From: Mansonella perstans
Lineage: Eukaryota > Nematoda > Chromadorea > Rhabditida > Onchocercidae
Direction: 5' to 3'
Assembly: GCA_037074765.1 (NCBI GenBank)
Contig: JBAMDO010000110.1
Location: forward strand, 1 to 64,000
DNA: 64,000 bases
Shown: piece by piece, positions 43,723-56,298 of the stretch
How positions within the stretch are numbered: position 1 is the stretch's first letter
Layout: each line of letters begins with the position of its first letter
Notes under the pieces: generated by a model
The model's database searches: none
What the model saw: the letters and a program-made list of their open reading frames with translations, nothing else
Told to the model about the DNA's origin: nothing
Translations under genes and position numbers: made by a program

Positions 43723-45969
43723 ATGGCAGATTTAGAAACAAAATTGCTCAATGGTGATACAGTTGGTTACTGCAGTAGTAGTGACGAAGATGATATGAAG
43801 GATGATAAAGTTGATAACACTTCAAAAAATTTCCAATGTATTGAAACTACTGCACCAAAAAAGTTTGCATCAAGAAATTATCGGAATACTGGACCAAAAG
43901 GTGTGTTAGAGGATTATAAAATTTGTAAGACACAAATTGAGGAAGAAGAATCGAAGAAATATGAACAGGTAAATTTTTTTTTTTCGTTTCTTTTTTTGTG
44001 TATAAATCGAATATTTAACTGTTTATTAATTTAATTTTCTAATATTTTATTAGTCATAGTATATCATATACAAATCATTTACTATGTGAGTAAATTACAA
44101 TCTTAATTTAAGACAAATAAAAAAATGTTGATCGTCATTTGACAAGCAACATTATGTGATGGTTGTGATTAATAGTAGAAGTTATGTAGAACATGTGGCA
44201 TAAAAGAGATACCCGAAAATATCTAAATGATGTTAAGTTTAAAAGACATGGTAAGTGTTCAACATATGCAGCATATGATCATAAATATAAATGAAGAGAA
44301 GAAATGTAGAATAGTTTGTATTTAAATTATATTTCATCTTTAAGCTTAGCTGTTTTCGTATGTTTTTTTGAGCAAAATAAATTGGTACATTTTCTTTTGT
44401 GGACAATCTAAGTTCAAGTTTGCGTGGTGACAATTATTTGAAAAATTCTTGTCGGATCTTAAACTGGTATGGCGAAAAAGATTTATTATTAATGTATTTA
44501 TTGATATACTAAAGACACTATTAGAATAGTTAAGCAGTGATTTTATGAACGAATTAAACAGATATGTTTTCAGATATCTATTAAAGAAAAATATGGAAAT
44601 CCATGTTGATGTTGATAATGTCATCTGATTTATGATATTTTTCAGATTATTGCTCGAGCCAAAATGTGTACTTTATTAGGGGAGTCAGAAAGTGAAAATC
44701 TGGAAGATATTCGAAGAAAAAGATTACAAGAAATGAAAGATCATTTATATGCCATGAGAAAGGTAAATTTTCCTTTTATTGTCTTTTCTTATCCCAAGTA
44801 CAAAATTTCATCAAAATTTAAGTGTAGTATATGTGGTATATATGTAATTTGGTTGAGTGATTCGCTCATTGTGGTTTCCAGAATGATTGAAAAAATTCAA
44901 ACCTATTTAATCACTGTGTTTCTACTGGGGAAAAATTATTAAATGATATTTACTATTTTCAGATAGATGAATTAACAGAAAAAGAACAATTCTTGAGTTA
45001 CATCGAATCAAATCGGAATCGATGGGTTCTCATACACATTTACGATGAAGAAAATGAAGGTTGCATAACGTTGAATAAACTTTTCAATACGCTTGCTATT
45101 CGTTATCCACACTTGAAGCTAGCCAAAGTGTTACCACAGACGATTGGAATGTCGCCACAGTTCGTATGTTTAGCATAATTTAATGTAGCTTTTTTTCTGC
45201 TTGATTTATTTCTTTTAGAATTTCGGAACTCTGCATTTATAATTAAATTCGAAATATTTGGTATATACATAGCAAAGTTCTTCGCTTTCATTTATGCTTT
45301 TCTAATTGGCTTGTATCATACATCAGTTGATAAACATGGATTAGTACTTAAAATTAGCTTAAGTAAAAATTAAAATTAGCTCAAAAAAAAAGTAGTATTT
45401 AAAATCAATTTACTTTAAAAAAAAAAAAGTTACACTTGAACTAGGAATACCGCATTTTCTTTATATTGTATTTCTTTCTTTTAGCATCCATTAATTTATT
45501 AATTTAGCGGATGAAAGCTCTTCCGGCATTGCAAGTTTATCGAAATGAGTCATTGGTAGGTAATTTTATTCGCATAACAGATCAGCTTGGAGAAAAATTC
45601 ACGGTGGATCAATTAATTCATTTTTTGAGCAAGTTAGTTCATTTTTCGGTAATATCAATATTTGATATCAATACCTAAATTCCCACTATTTTCGAAACGT
45701 GCAGTTCGAAGCTTATTATCGAATTTCCTCATGAAATCAGTTCAGAATTCATTTTTCATTTGTTTTTAATTTCAGTCATATTTTCTTTAACTGCTATGCA
45801 GTTGCTATTCCTTAACGGTCAGTGAATTGATGCTTACTCATTTATTCCCACTTATTCTTTAGGATTTCATTTTTAAAGGAGTGAAATCACGCTAGATATG
45901 ACAAGTTATCCGACAAATGCAGGAGATAACTACGCCGAAGATGATATCAGTTTTGATGATGATTGCTGA
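43723..45969 (+). CDS. PDCL: Phosducin-like protein (PDCL/PhLP1)
   Basis: Cytosolic cochaperone that works with the CCT chaperonin to assemble G-protein beta-gamma dimers. It has 259 aa in five exons: 43723-43968, 44646-44762, 44963-45163, 45508-45632, 45879-45969. The acidic N-terminus (SSSDEDDMKDDK) is followed by the family motif NTGPKGVLEDYK, then a helical part (RRKRLQEMKDHLYAMRK). The thioredoxin-like domain reads RWVLIHIYDEENEGC, YPHLKLAKVLPQTIGMSPQF, KALPALQVYRNESLVGNFIR and ITDQLGEKFTVDQLIHFL. The acidic end YAEDDISFDDDC matches the family tail. It lacks a redox CxxC, as expected. It is shorter than human PhLP1 (about 301 aa), mainly in the region between the two N-terminal motifs. 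Confidence 0.95.
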
Positions 45970-47043
45970 AATACTATTAATTTCAATTGTCGATCGATCT
46001 CAGCTTCTTGCATTTCACGTACTTCTTTTACTCTGTCTTTCACTTGTGCTTTCAGTGCTCTCTTCTAGTCGGATTTTAAATTATACGGTTGCAAAGTTCC
46101 AATAAATTTAATCATTTTGAAAGATTATTGAACTGTATTTTAAGTTTGGTTACGGAGATAATGAAATCAGCCTGGAATAAGCAACTTTTTAGTGATTGTA
46201 CTTGGGTAAAAATTGATAAGTTATAAAGGATTGTTAAGCGGTCGACTTATTTGCTTTTTCATTATTACTTTGGTCATTTTATTCATCCTATAACATTATC
46301 AAAATTTCACTTGTTTGAAATGTTAGTAATTCGTTCAGTTTTGTGTTAGTTTTTATCAGTTGGATACTTTAAATAAGTAACACTGTTTAATTTATTGCTT
46401 TTCCTGCTTATTTTAATTACAATAAACCGTGATATTCACATAGCCAAATATATGTCGAAGCTTTAAAACTACTTGGGACATACCGGTTGGATCATTACAT
46501 GAACTAATGAAGAAGAGCAAGGTATTTTTGGATTTTTTCTGCTTTTTCTTTGACAATGATCGAAAAGGTACGCATTAATCACATAAAAAAATTAAAGAAA
46601 TGGTGGAGATTTTTTGTTGTAATCAATTTTTTTAAAATGATGAATAGAGTTTGCACTTATGTTTAGTTGCATTATAAAATGCGAAAATCCAAAATTCATC
46701 ATTAATGCTTCCATTTCATTTCAAACGATTGAAAGGTAAGTAATTTTTGAACATATCAAACGAGTTATTGATATCGGTGAGATTTATAAAAGTTTAAAAG
46801 TCCTAATGGAATATGAGCTTTGTGGTACTTTTCCAGATTTTTTCGCAAATACAATACTTGAAAGCTTCAAAAGATAACTGCAAGCATTGGGCGATGGTGC
46901 TGGGAATAAGATAAAATTTTCAGGATGATGATGATGATGATGAAGATGGTAGTATTGCATTCCTGACTGTTAACAAATTTTAGAAATTCGATTTAATTAT
47001 GCATAAATTATCATTTTAGGTTATGAAACATTGAATGTGAAGA
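45970..47043 (+). other. Intergenic region with possible exon-like pieces
   Basis: Most is plain AT-rich sequence. A 45-codon plus-strand frame (about 46742-46876), reading HIKRVIDIGEIYKSLKVLME and then YELCGTFPDFFANTILESFK, looks less random than its surroundings, as does TTWDIPVGSLHELMKKSK at about 46468-46521. A GAT-rich run lies at about 46923-46945. They could not be joined into a gene, so no CDS is called. Confidence 0.35.
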
Positions 47044-50000
47044 ATGGATGAGGATCGTTACCTGTACTCACCGCTAGGTATTATGTTTGTTACTATGGGT
47101 GAAAATCATGAACAAGTCTCATTTGTTTATCCGTTCCAAAGTACTTCTACATTTCAATCCGGTATGTTATTTCTGTAATAAATTCCGATTAGATATTTTT
47201 ATTATTACGATTTTCTAATTCTAATCGTTTGTATATTCATATATTTTTTATCATTTAAGCATTAAAATTAAGTCTATTTGTTATTATTAAGAGATTAGAA
47301 ATTTCAAAAAAGAAACAATGTTTCAGCAAAAATAAAGCTGACGAAAAAGGAAATTATACAAATGTATATCTGTTTTTTTTCTTTCAGAATCAGATTCCTT
47401 TTCATCTTCTGAACCGTTTCAGATTGTTTCCTCGTAAGTTTGATTTTTTTTTCCAAATTTAACAATGCTGTTAAACTGCTTATATATAAGAATATCGAAA
47501 AGAGCTCCTTCAGATAATATCTAAGTGAATAAGTTCTGATACAGTATGTTAAAGGTTTTGCGTTATTTTTTTTTCCGATATAATTTCAAATAGAATTCAC
47601 ACATTCATATAAATAATTTTTGCAATTTCTAGACGATCGATGAAAGGAAGTGATGAGCAAAATAAAAGTGATGCAGAGCAATATGGGTTATTTATTTAAA
47701 TTTCAGTTTTAGCTCTCTTTAATTTTTGATCCCTTAAAATGCAAGTGTTTTAATCACATTTTCTCATTAATTCATATAATCAAAATTACGATATTAGACT
47801 GTATGTTTTTAACAGACAAAGTACTACTTTATTTTCAGAGTACCAACAAAAATTCTTGCTCACTTGCTCTCTGCTCGAGGTATTTGTGAGAAACCATTCG
47901 AAATTAAAATTGATAATATACGATTTGCTGGTTTCCCTAAAACAGTAAGATTTATCCATTCCTTTCAAGATCGTATCTCTATTTTTAATTCTATTATACA
48001 TATCTAAAATTATATTTCATCGTATTATGGAAATGTACTGCACTGGAAAGTTCTGTGGTTGTTTTAAATTTCAAAAAAACAGATATCACTGTTGAACATA
48101 TATCTGTAACAAATTTTCTACAACTTACTTTTGCTGCTAGAAGGAAATAAAATGAAATGGAAGAGATTTAATTGTTCAGTGCAGCAATCTTAAGGTTTCA
48201 CATCCAACTGGTCGTTCACCGCAGACATTTCACGTTGTTTTCATTCTAACTACAAAAACGACAGATGATCTCGCTACTTCATTTCAGGAGCTCAGGTGCA
48301 TTTCCTGTTATAAATTAAATTCTACTGGAAACTCTTGGATATTTTTTGGATTAATCTTAAAAAATTTATGAACATTGATTATTATCTTATTCTTTTTGAT
48401 ATTTTTAGTCGTAAAATTGCTATTGCAATAGATGCGGAGCAAACACGTTGCGATTATTTAGCTGAACAAATGACAGTGATATTAAATGAACATGAGAAGA
48501 ATGAATCTTTTCCAGAAGGTAATTACACATAGTTCTCTATGCTGCTTTAATTTTGTCGTATTACTCGTGAAAGTTATGAATCATGTGTAAAGTGATAAAT
48601 TGTTCGAAACTTATTTGTTAATGGGAATTTAGGCCAGGCATTCCCGTATCATGAAGTATTGGCGCACTGTTCATTGGCACAGGATCTTCGAGATATATTC
48701 AATGATGTTAGCGAATACGGTGTAGTTCACGTTTTCCTAAATGATTGCATTGAGGTGGGCTTTTGCGTTGAACCACGTGCACTTTTACATGCAGGATTGA
48801 CACCTAAAACCAGGTAAGTATGGATTTGTGAACTATTTCTTGCATTCAGTACTATTGCTCTCGGAAATCGTTATGCAAATTGATTTTATAACTTTTGAAA
48901 ATTCTAAAGAAATTGTTTCCGTTATATTTAAGGAGCGAAATAGAGGCGACCATCCTAAGGCTAAAACCATATCATGGGATTTTATTACTGGAAGATGTTG
49001 TACTAGGACATGACTCGAATCCGACATTGCGTTCTTTTCTGAAATATTGTCACCCGGACCAGAGGTTTATTTGTTTTGTAATCTTTTTTAGTTTTTTTTT
49101 TTTTTTTTTGTGACAACTGAAATATTCCATTATTTTTCAGTTTGATTAGCATCAGCGATTCATCGGGTCTCTCACTGCTCCAAGTTCTTATCGTCGTCAG
49201 GCATTTACTATTATGGGCACGCGCTATTGTTATATATCCACTATGTGGTAGTAACATTTATACTTCTGCTGCATCACCAAAATCATTGTCAAGGTGAACT
49301 TTCAGCTTCCGAAATTCTTTTTGTGATGTGAAATAGATTTGGTAGAATTCTGTTGCTTCATTAACAAGAAATACGTTATCTTTTAGATATTATTCTTTCT
49401 GATTATTTGGATTTTGAAAATTCGAAATTATCTTTAGTTAGAGTTTTTTCTCATGAGAGATAACAAAACAAAAATTTAAAAAAACCAAAAAACTTACTGA
49501 AATAACTCAAATTTTGGTAGTTTCATACAGCTTATAGTAATTCTAATACATCAAATATTGAAATTTCTTACATATCTTTAAAATTAAATACAGAAACAAT
49601 TAAATAAACAATTGTTTGTTCATTTTTTAAGGTTAAGTGAACAGTTTGGTGAAATTTTCGAAAATGCTCACTTACCTATTATATTGGCGCAATTTTCTCC
49701 ACCATGTTCATTAACGGAATTTTTAAATGCTTCTATATATAGTTTTAATGAGCAGGTATGCTTCATGATCATTTTATAACTAATCGTTGGGAAAATATTT
49801 CAAAATCATCATTCTAAGTTTTCATTTACACCTCATTCAGTACCAAATATATGGTCACATCAAAGAATTCTCATTGAAGAAGCTTACTTACATTGATAAA
49901 AGCGTTTTTTCATTTCCGTTGGAATAATCATTGCTAAATTTTCGTAAAATAGTAAAAGTTAAAGGTTTCCGAAATCGTAAAGGTTGAAGGTTAGTAAATA

Positions 50001-50943
50001 AATAAATACCACCTTTTTATTTTATCAGCAGTAGTGCATGCTAAATATGTACAAATTTTGAGTGTTTAAATAGCAGTGATAAAATGAGATTACTGAAAAT
50101 TGAAAATTTAAGAATTCCACGCGATTATTTTTGAGAATAATTCAGCAGAAAATTACAAAGATATAAGGTTTATGAAATTTTATTAGTAATCATTTTGGGA
50201 TTTATGAATGTAAAATCCTCAAATGATATAATATCTTTAGCAAATTCTTTATTTTTATCTTTATCTTTAGCAAATTCGGATACGAATGGTTGCACGACTA
50301 TTGCGTGATGATTTAATTACACAACTTCATACATTTCTTTATTTAATGCCACCATTTTCAAATGAAATTGTCGATGAGTTCGTTTTCGTTTTTTTTTCTT
50401 GTTTTTTTGTTTTTTCTTTTTCTTCTGAAGGAAGACATAAAAAATATTTGTTAGCAAATGACAAACTTCCCAATTTTTAATTTATCTTTTCTTTGTTTTT
50501 TTTTTTTTAAGGTCTATCATACGAACACTTGAAAAAAATGATGGCAAATTGCATCAGCTATTATCAAGCGCAATGCTAACAACTCAAATTAAAGCTTCAG
50601 TAGTTCAAATTTGTAAAACGATGCTTAAGCAGCAGTCACAGGAATATGTTGAAGATTTGCTTGAATTATTTTTAAGGTAAGCTTTTATAATTTCATAAAT
50701 TCATAAAAAAAAAAAAAAACTGCTTGAGTTATCCCTGAAATGAAATTTTATTATTTCATAAATTTGTCATAACAAAAAAAATGTTTGGAAATTTTTCTTT
50801 TCAGATTTATACCCTATTTAAATGGTGAACATCATATCGAAGACATAATGTATCGGATGAATCTGGAACGATCATCCGTAATGCATGTTTTGGATACATT
50901 TGCTTGCGTAATTGCTGCATTTATGAGACCCGAATATGTTTAA
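47044..50943 (+). CDS. NPRL3: GATOR1 subunit NPRL3
   Basis: NPRL3 joins NPRL2 and DEPDC5 in GATOR1, the GAP for Rag GTPases that turns mTORC1 down when amino acids are short. It has 516 aa in 13 exons: 47044-47161, 47388-47433, 47633-47686, 47839-47944, 48180-48295, 48409-48518, 48633-48813, 48933-49064, 49141-49293, 49632-49755, 50271-50377, 50512-50676, 50805-50943; all phases agree. The longin-type N-domain starts YSPLGIMFVTMGENHEQVSF and continues KPFEIKIDNIRFAGFPKT and PQTFHVVFILTTK. LKPYHGILLLEDVVLG, LLLWARAIVIYPLCGSNIY and LPIILAQFSPPCSLTEF follow. The C-terminal part has RMVARLLRDDLITQLHTFLY and HHIEDIMYRMNLERSSVMHV, matching the closing winged-helix part of the family. The Ser-rich linkers of the human protein are shortened. 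It is convergent with FDXR. Confidence 0.95.
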
Positions 50944-51774
50944 ATAGCAATTTGTTATGCAAATATGCGCCTTCCATTTTTCGTCACTCTTTATTTTGAG
51001 TCTTTTTTTTAAATCAAAATTTGATTACTAAGAACAATTGATGTAATTCTCGTTCACTTTTTTTTTTTGACCTATTCGCTTGTTTGGATGGTAATGAATG
51101 CGAAGTGTGACTAAGCATATAAATGGCTTAGTGTTTAAATTTTTAAATTCTTACCATGATAAGAATTTAAAAATTATTTTTTTTATTCAAGAAATTTTTG
51201 CACAACATAAAGCATATCGCAATATATTGCTGGAATCAGCAATATATTATAAATTGTTCCATTCTTACTGCATTTTGCTTATCACTGTTTCTCCGCGATT
51301 AAAAATCCTCAAATGCTCTGGTTAAAATTTATCTGTTCTATGTTGTTCCACTTCCTAGTGTTTTTTCACAACATATGAAATTGATAAGTAATAAACTCTG
51401 TATATTTTCAAGTATATCATTGTTTGTTATCTCAAGCGATATTATTAATAGTAAGAAAGAAACTATACGACGGAGTTTCTACATAGAGAAAGAAAGAAAG
51501 TATTTAATGTAATAACAATTTTCGTTGCATTTTTTAATTTGCAAAAATTTGCTTTATGTATTTTCACATTTGTCAAAATTTTTTCGTAAAAACTTTTTTT
51601 AAAGCATTACATTGACCTTTTCGATTCGATTGACCTTTTGAAATTGAAGATAGAATAAAGCATTTGGTGGAAGGAAGACCCATTTTCCTTTGTTCTCAAC
51701 TGCAGTGCTATGGTAATTTGACTAAATGCTTAGATTTTATTATTTAAAAATTAAAGTAGCATTTTGCTATATTA
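50944..51774. other. Convergent 3' intergenic region between NPRL3 and FDXR
   Basis: About 830 bp with A- and T-runs and no coding signal. It should hold the polyadenylation sites of both genes. Confidence 0.5.
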
Positions 51775-54700
51775 TTAGTCTGAAGAAATGATATTTTCAA
51801 AACTCAATAATTTCTCTCGTTTCTTCCCATGTGCGGCACCTAATCTTTTCTCTTCTTCATCAATTTTCTTCCAATCATTCCATGTCAAATATTCAATATT
51901 CCGTTCTAGTAACCGTTGATGTGAACCCGTAATTTGTGCAGCTTTCAAACCATATTTTTGCAGATCGGAACACAATCGATCAGCTACAGTACTGGCATTC
52001 ATCTAAAACAATTTCCACTTGAAAAATCTTAAAAGTATATTTTATAAAAACAATTCTTATGCGCTTTAATCATCTACGGTTCCCATATTTTTGTTTAGCA
52101 CACAAGCGTATGCTTTCATATACATTCCATTTTCCTGCTGCAATACTTTTTTTAAGCTAAGATTCTTAAATTTCACACATGTATGTATGTCACATACTAC
52201 TTGTTTAATTATAAAATTGACGTCAGATCAAACCTGTGTATGAGCAATAATTCCTCGAGGTGTATGTGCGCACCAGCCTACAGCATAAACCAAGTTTTCT
52301 TCGTTCGTTGCTACACGAACACTATCAAGCATCTTAATTTTACGATCTGCATCCATTGGTACGCCATCTAGAGCAACATTTTCAAATCCAATACAATAAA
52401 GTAATAGGCCGCATGGAAGATGTTCTTTGTGGCCACTTAGTGAATGAGTTACCTCTAGTGCCTTAACCAGTCCACGATCATCTGTCACCACCTGTCATAA
52501 GATAGATATCCTTATTTTTCTTCTCGGAAAAAAGTAATAAGAATATTAAATATAATGTCCTTATAGCAGCACCTTAATTAATGGAACCCAGTGATCCACA
52601 AGGGAAATCTAAATGAAATAACACTTAAATTCAAATGAGATGAGATAAAAAATACAAAGTGAGATAAAAAAATAAGGCAAAGTTACTTCTTGAAGTCCAG
52701 AATAAAATTCTAAATAAAATGTAGTAATTTTTGAAAAAAAATTCGACACTTTTTAAGAAACTATCATAGCACTTTTTTTTAAATTCAAAATTAACCTTTT
52801 CTGGCGTTCTTCGAAATAACAGCTGGCAATGACGATCCGACATTGGTTTGTCTAGATGGATATTATTTAAAAGTAACTCGGTAATACGTTTCTTTGGTCT
52901 TGATAGTGTCTGTTGTGTCTCCTTTACAGCAAGCAAGTCACAATGTTCAATTTCCACAGAAAATGAACAATTTGGCAGTGCAATTTGTTCCCGTAATTCT
53001 TTTATGGTAAATGAAATCTGAAATAAATCATTTGAAAACTGAAATCAAAATAATACTCAGGAAACGAATTTTTATTTTGAAAATACAAAAGTTCTTTAAG
53101 TTTTTTTTTTGGATCGCTTCCCCAGGATTATCCGTCAGCGCAATAATGAGTCTGAGTTGCACCAGTCATCTCTCACTACAGATTTGTTGAGGGTTCATTT
53201 TTTCTGTGGTGTTCCTGGGTGCCATTTGCCTTGCTATATTTCTGATTTTAAAACCAATTAACATCGAATAAACCTCTTAAAACTAACATCTAATAAACCT
53301 CGTCGACCAACAATAGTTACATTACGTATCTGAGAACGTGAAAGAGTATCCAGTATTGATACTGGTATATCTGTTCCCAATAAGCGATCCGTACCACATG
53401 AAAGGATCACACGTGAACAGTCCAATGCTACATTACCATTGCCAATGATTACCTGAAATAATTTTTGAACTGAGTCTTTTAAGGAAAAAAAAGTTCTAAA
53501 AACCCGAGAAATGAGCGAAATAAAAAAATTCGCTGAATTTATCCATGACATTGAAATGTTATTTAAAACTGTCACCGCTTCTTTGCAGTTCAAAAGCGGC
53601 GCTTTGATACCAGACATTCCATTATACCAAAATACAAAGTCACCACCCGAAAAAACATTTGTCGCATCAATTCCAGGAATACCTAATCGCTTCTGACGTC
53701 GTGCACCGTATGCTAGTACTACAGCATCATAGTCTGAACAAAGTTCATCAAATTTGACATCTCGACCAATGTAAACGTTGCAAAATAGGTTCAATCTGTA
53801 AAAATGAATTTAGGCAGAAATTTTCAATTTATGAAATGAGAAATTTCAAAATCCAGAAAAAAGAAACTGAAGGAAAAAGTAAAAAACATTTATGACAACA
53901 AAAGTGTTATAGTTTAATAATTACTATAGATACATGTGAGTTAACACTGAAATATATCATTTGTTGTTGCTGATAAATTTTATAGCTGCCAAAATGAAAA
54001 TTGACTGAACACGAATTTTAGGAGTAAACCAATGAATGGCAAGGCCTAGCGTGTTTTTTGTATCTTCAATAATAATGAAATATTTATTAAATATATTTTA
54101 ACATTGTCATGAAATTTAGATGAACTTTTTGTCATGACTTTAAAAACTTTTTATTTCACCAAAATTTTAAATAGTTGGGGAAAGAATTAAAATCATTCAG
54201 AATGGATGATTTCTTTAAAAAAGAACTTTTTTTAGCAAAATAAAAGGAAGAAATATATTATATTTGGAATATTACATTTAATTACCTGCTATATTTACCT
54301 TCCGCCTGGCCAGCCCTAACTTCCAGTGTGTCTTAATTTGATTTTTAGATGTGTAATTATTTATCTTGCTTGCTTGAAAACAAAGAAAGAATAAAAAAAT
54401 CTGGAAAAAATAAAAAACTGAAAAGAATAAAAAATTTCAAGCCCCAAATCTGAACAAAAATGACTTTGTGGTGTTAAAAGTTGATTAATTATGAATTAAA
54501 ATTTTTACTGAAAGATTTATTTTGTTCTTTTTTTTTAATGATAATAATATTGCTATTTGTTACTCAATTATTTAAACGCTGACGAATTCATTTATGACAG
54601 CACTATTACCTAGTATTTGATTATTTGAATACTGAAGAAATTATTTACAGCAATACACTGTTATTTAATATTTAATTGTTTGAAATAATGAAGAACTTAT

Positions 54701-55665
54701 TTGTAGTAGTCCTATTATTTGTTATTTAATTATTTAAATTATCAGAAACTTATTTATACATTCTGCACTTTTTAGAATTTCATTTATTTGAATACTCAGA
54801 ATTTATATATTTTGCATTTTGCTATTATTTAGCATTCCACTATTTGAATACTCGGAATTTATATATTTTGTATTTTGCTATTACTTAGTATTTTATTATT
54901 TGAATACTGAAGAACTTATTTACAATAATATCAGTATTTGTTACAGTAAAAGAAAATTAAATGCCGATGTTAAATTTCCTATCACCTATACCCCATATTG
55001 TTCCTTACCTATCTTGATTTTCCACAAACAGCCTGTCAAAATGTGTTAGGCAATTTTTCATTTCTGGATGATCCGGTGCTATTCCATATCGTGCTAAACC
55101 ATATGGTACCATATTGTTTTCGTAAACATCCACATAACATTCTGCTAATCGGCGGAATATTCCAGCACAAACATATAGGCCTAAAATTTCAAAAAGAAAA
55201 TAAAAATAGAAAACTCTTCCTATGCGAGTTACCCAAATTCTAATTTTTTTTTTCATTGCATATTACTTACCTTTCAATTAATTACATATCAAGTTAATTA
55301 GAGAATTAATAGTAGTACAAAAATTATCGTTTCTTCTATCAATTTATTTACTCACTTGTTGATATATATATATCAATGTATGTATGTATGTATATATATA
55401 TACATATTCTATTCTATATACATTCTTTATATTCTATATATGTTCTATATACATATATTCTAATTCTATATACATATATATATATATATATATAGAATTT
55501 GTATTGTTAAAACAGCAAAAATCGAATGGAAATGGAAAATTTACCAGCTGGTCCAGCACCAACAACAGCAATACGTGGTGGCCTCGGAAATGTAGCAAGA
55601 TTATGTCTAACCCATGTGATAACTACTGAGGTAGCACATCTAAGGATGGTAGCTTCACCAAACAT
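51775..55665 (-). CDS. FDXR: Mitochondrial NADPH:adrenodoxin (ferredoxin) oxidoreductase
   Basis: FAD flavoprotein that passes electrons from NADPH to mitochondrial ferredoxin for Fe-S cluster and heme A synthesis. It has 473 aa in eight exons in reading order: 55665-55545, 55180-55009, 53795-53576, 53452-53288, 53017-52796, 52608-52573, 52491-52234, 52002-51775. The first 30 residues are a likely targeting peptide (ILRCATSVVITWVRHNLA). The FAD Rossmann motif RIAVVGAGPAG is at 31-41, NNMVPYGLARYGIAPDHPEM follows, and the NADP-binding VIIGNGNVALDCSRV starts at about residue 172. GWCAHTPRGIIAHT is the conserved C-terminal FAD contact, and SFTIKELREQ, RPKKRITELLL and DWKKIDEEEKRLG also match. 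Exon 6 is only 36 nt. A CCCCACAG acceptor lies about 50 nt before the ATG. It follows POP7 on the same strand. Confidence 0.96.
53111..53235. other. Less A/T-rich segment inside an FDXR intron
   Basis: About 120 bp within the intron between exons 4 and 5 (GGATCGCTTCCCCAGGATTA at the start, GGTGTTCCTGGGTGCCATTT near the end) differ sharply in composition from the surrounding intron. It could be a short interspersed element or a small RNA gene. I recognise neither. Confidence 0.4.
54580..54945. repeat. Degenerate tandem repeat of about 60 bp in FDXR intron 2
   Basis: About five imperfect copies built around TTATTTGAATACT(C/G)(A/G)GAA followed by CTTATTTA and TTTGCTATTA. The two copies at about 54790-54890 are nearly identical. 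Intronic and non-coding. Confidence 0.75.
55362..55497. repeat. TA/TATG/TATAC microsatellite in FDXR intron 1
   Basis: Runs of ATATAT, GTAT and TTCTATATACATA units, adjacent to the end of FDXR exon 1. The tyrosine/isoleucine frame at 55384-55629 is its shadow. Confidence 0.9.
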
Positions 55666-56298
55666 TTTCACCAAGCAACCATCCGTCAGGCAATTCACCA
55701 CCAATTCATTAGTGTTGTTGCTGTGGGGGGAAAAAAAAACATTAATTTGACGGTTTGACATTTTTAAATTACCGAACTTACTTTTACACGTAAATTAAAT
55801 TTCGTACTTTAAAAATATGGAACGTAAAATAATCAAATGACTTTTTCCAAAATACTAAAAAATCCCTTAAACTATATTATTTTAATTCTCTGCCAAAATT
55901 ACAACCTTAACGAATTCGACGATTGTTTTTTGGCATACAAATCACACAGAGGTCAAATTCATTTCACATAACATCAAAGTTCATCGCTCTTACTCTATAT
56001 TCATAAAAATTATCGCGAAAATGATAAAATGTGATCTGTATATTTGTTGCAATAAGAAATGCTGTATAAAACATATCATACGTGATTTACTTCACGTTTT
56101 ATTGATAACAAAAATTGAAAATGAAGTTTATTTGAAAATCATGTTAAAATTGAGAGCGAAAGAAAAAAAGCAAATTGTGAGTTTTAGAACAATGTGGACA
56201 AAAAAAAAAGCTAAAAGAAAATTAAAAGATAAGAAAGACTGATAGGAATAAGAAATTATAACGGATTTTGGAATATATAACAATAAACAAACAGCTGT
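55666..56298. other. Spacer between POP7 and FDXR
   Basis: 633 bp, on the possible polycistronic path. It holds the FDXR leader (acceptor CCCCACAG near 55711-55718) and no further exon. Confidence 0.45.

Noticed and set aside
53511..53696. Plus-strand frame of 61 codons
   Set aside because: It is the antisense shadow of FDXR exon 3.
55384..55629. Tyrosine/isoleucine-rich frame
   Set aside because: It is a translation of the TA microsatellite running into the antisense of FDXR exon 1.
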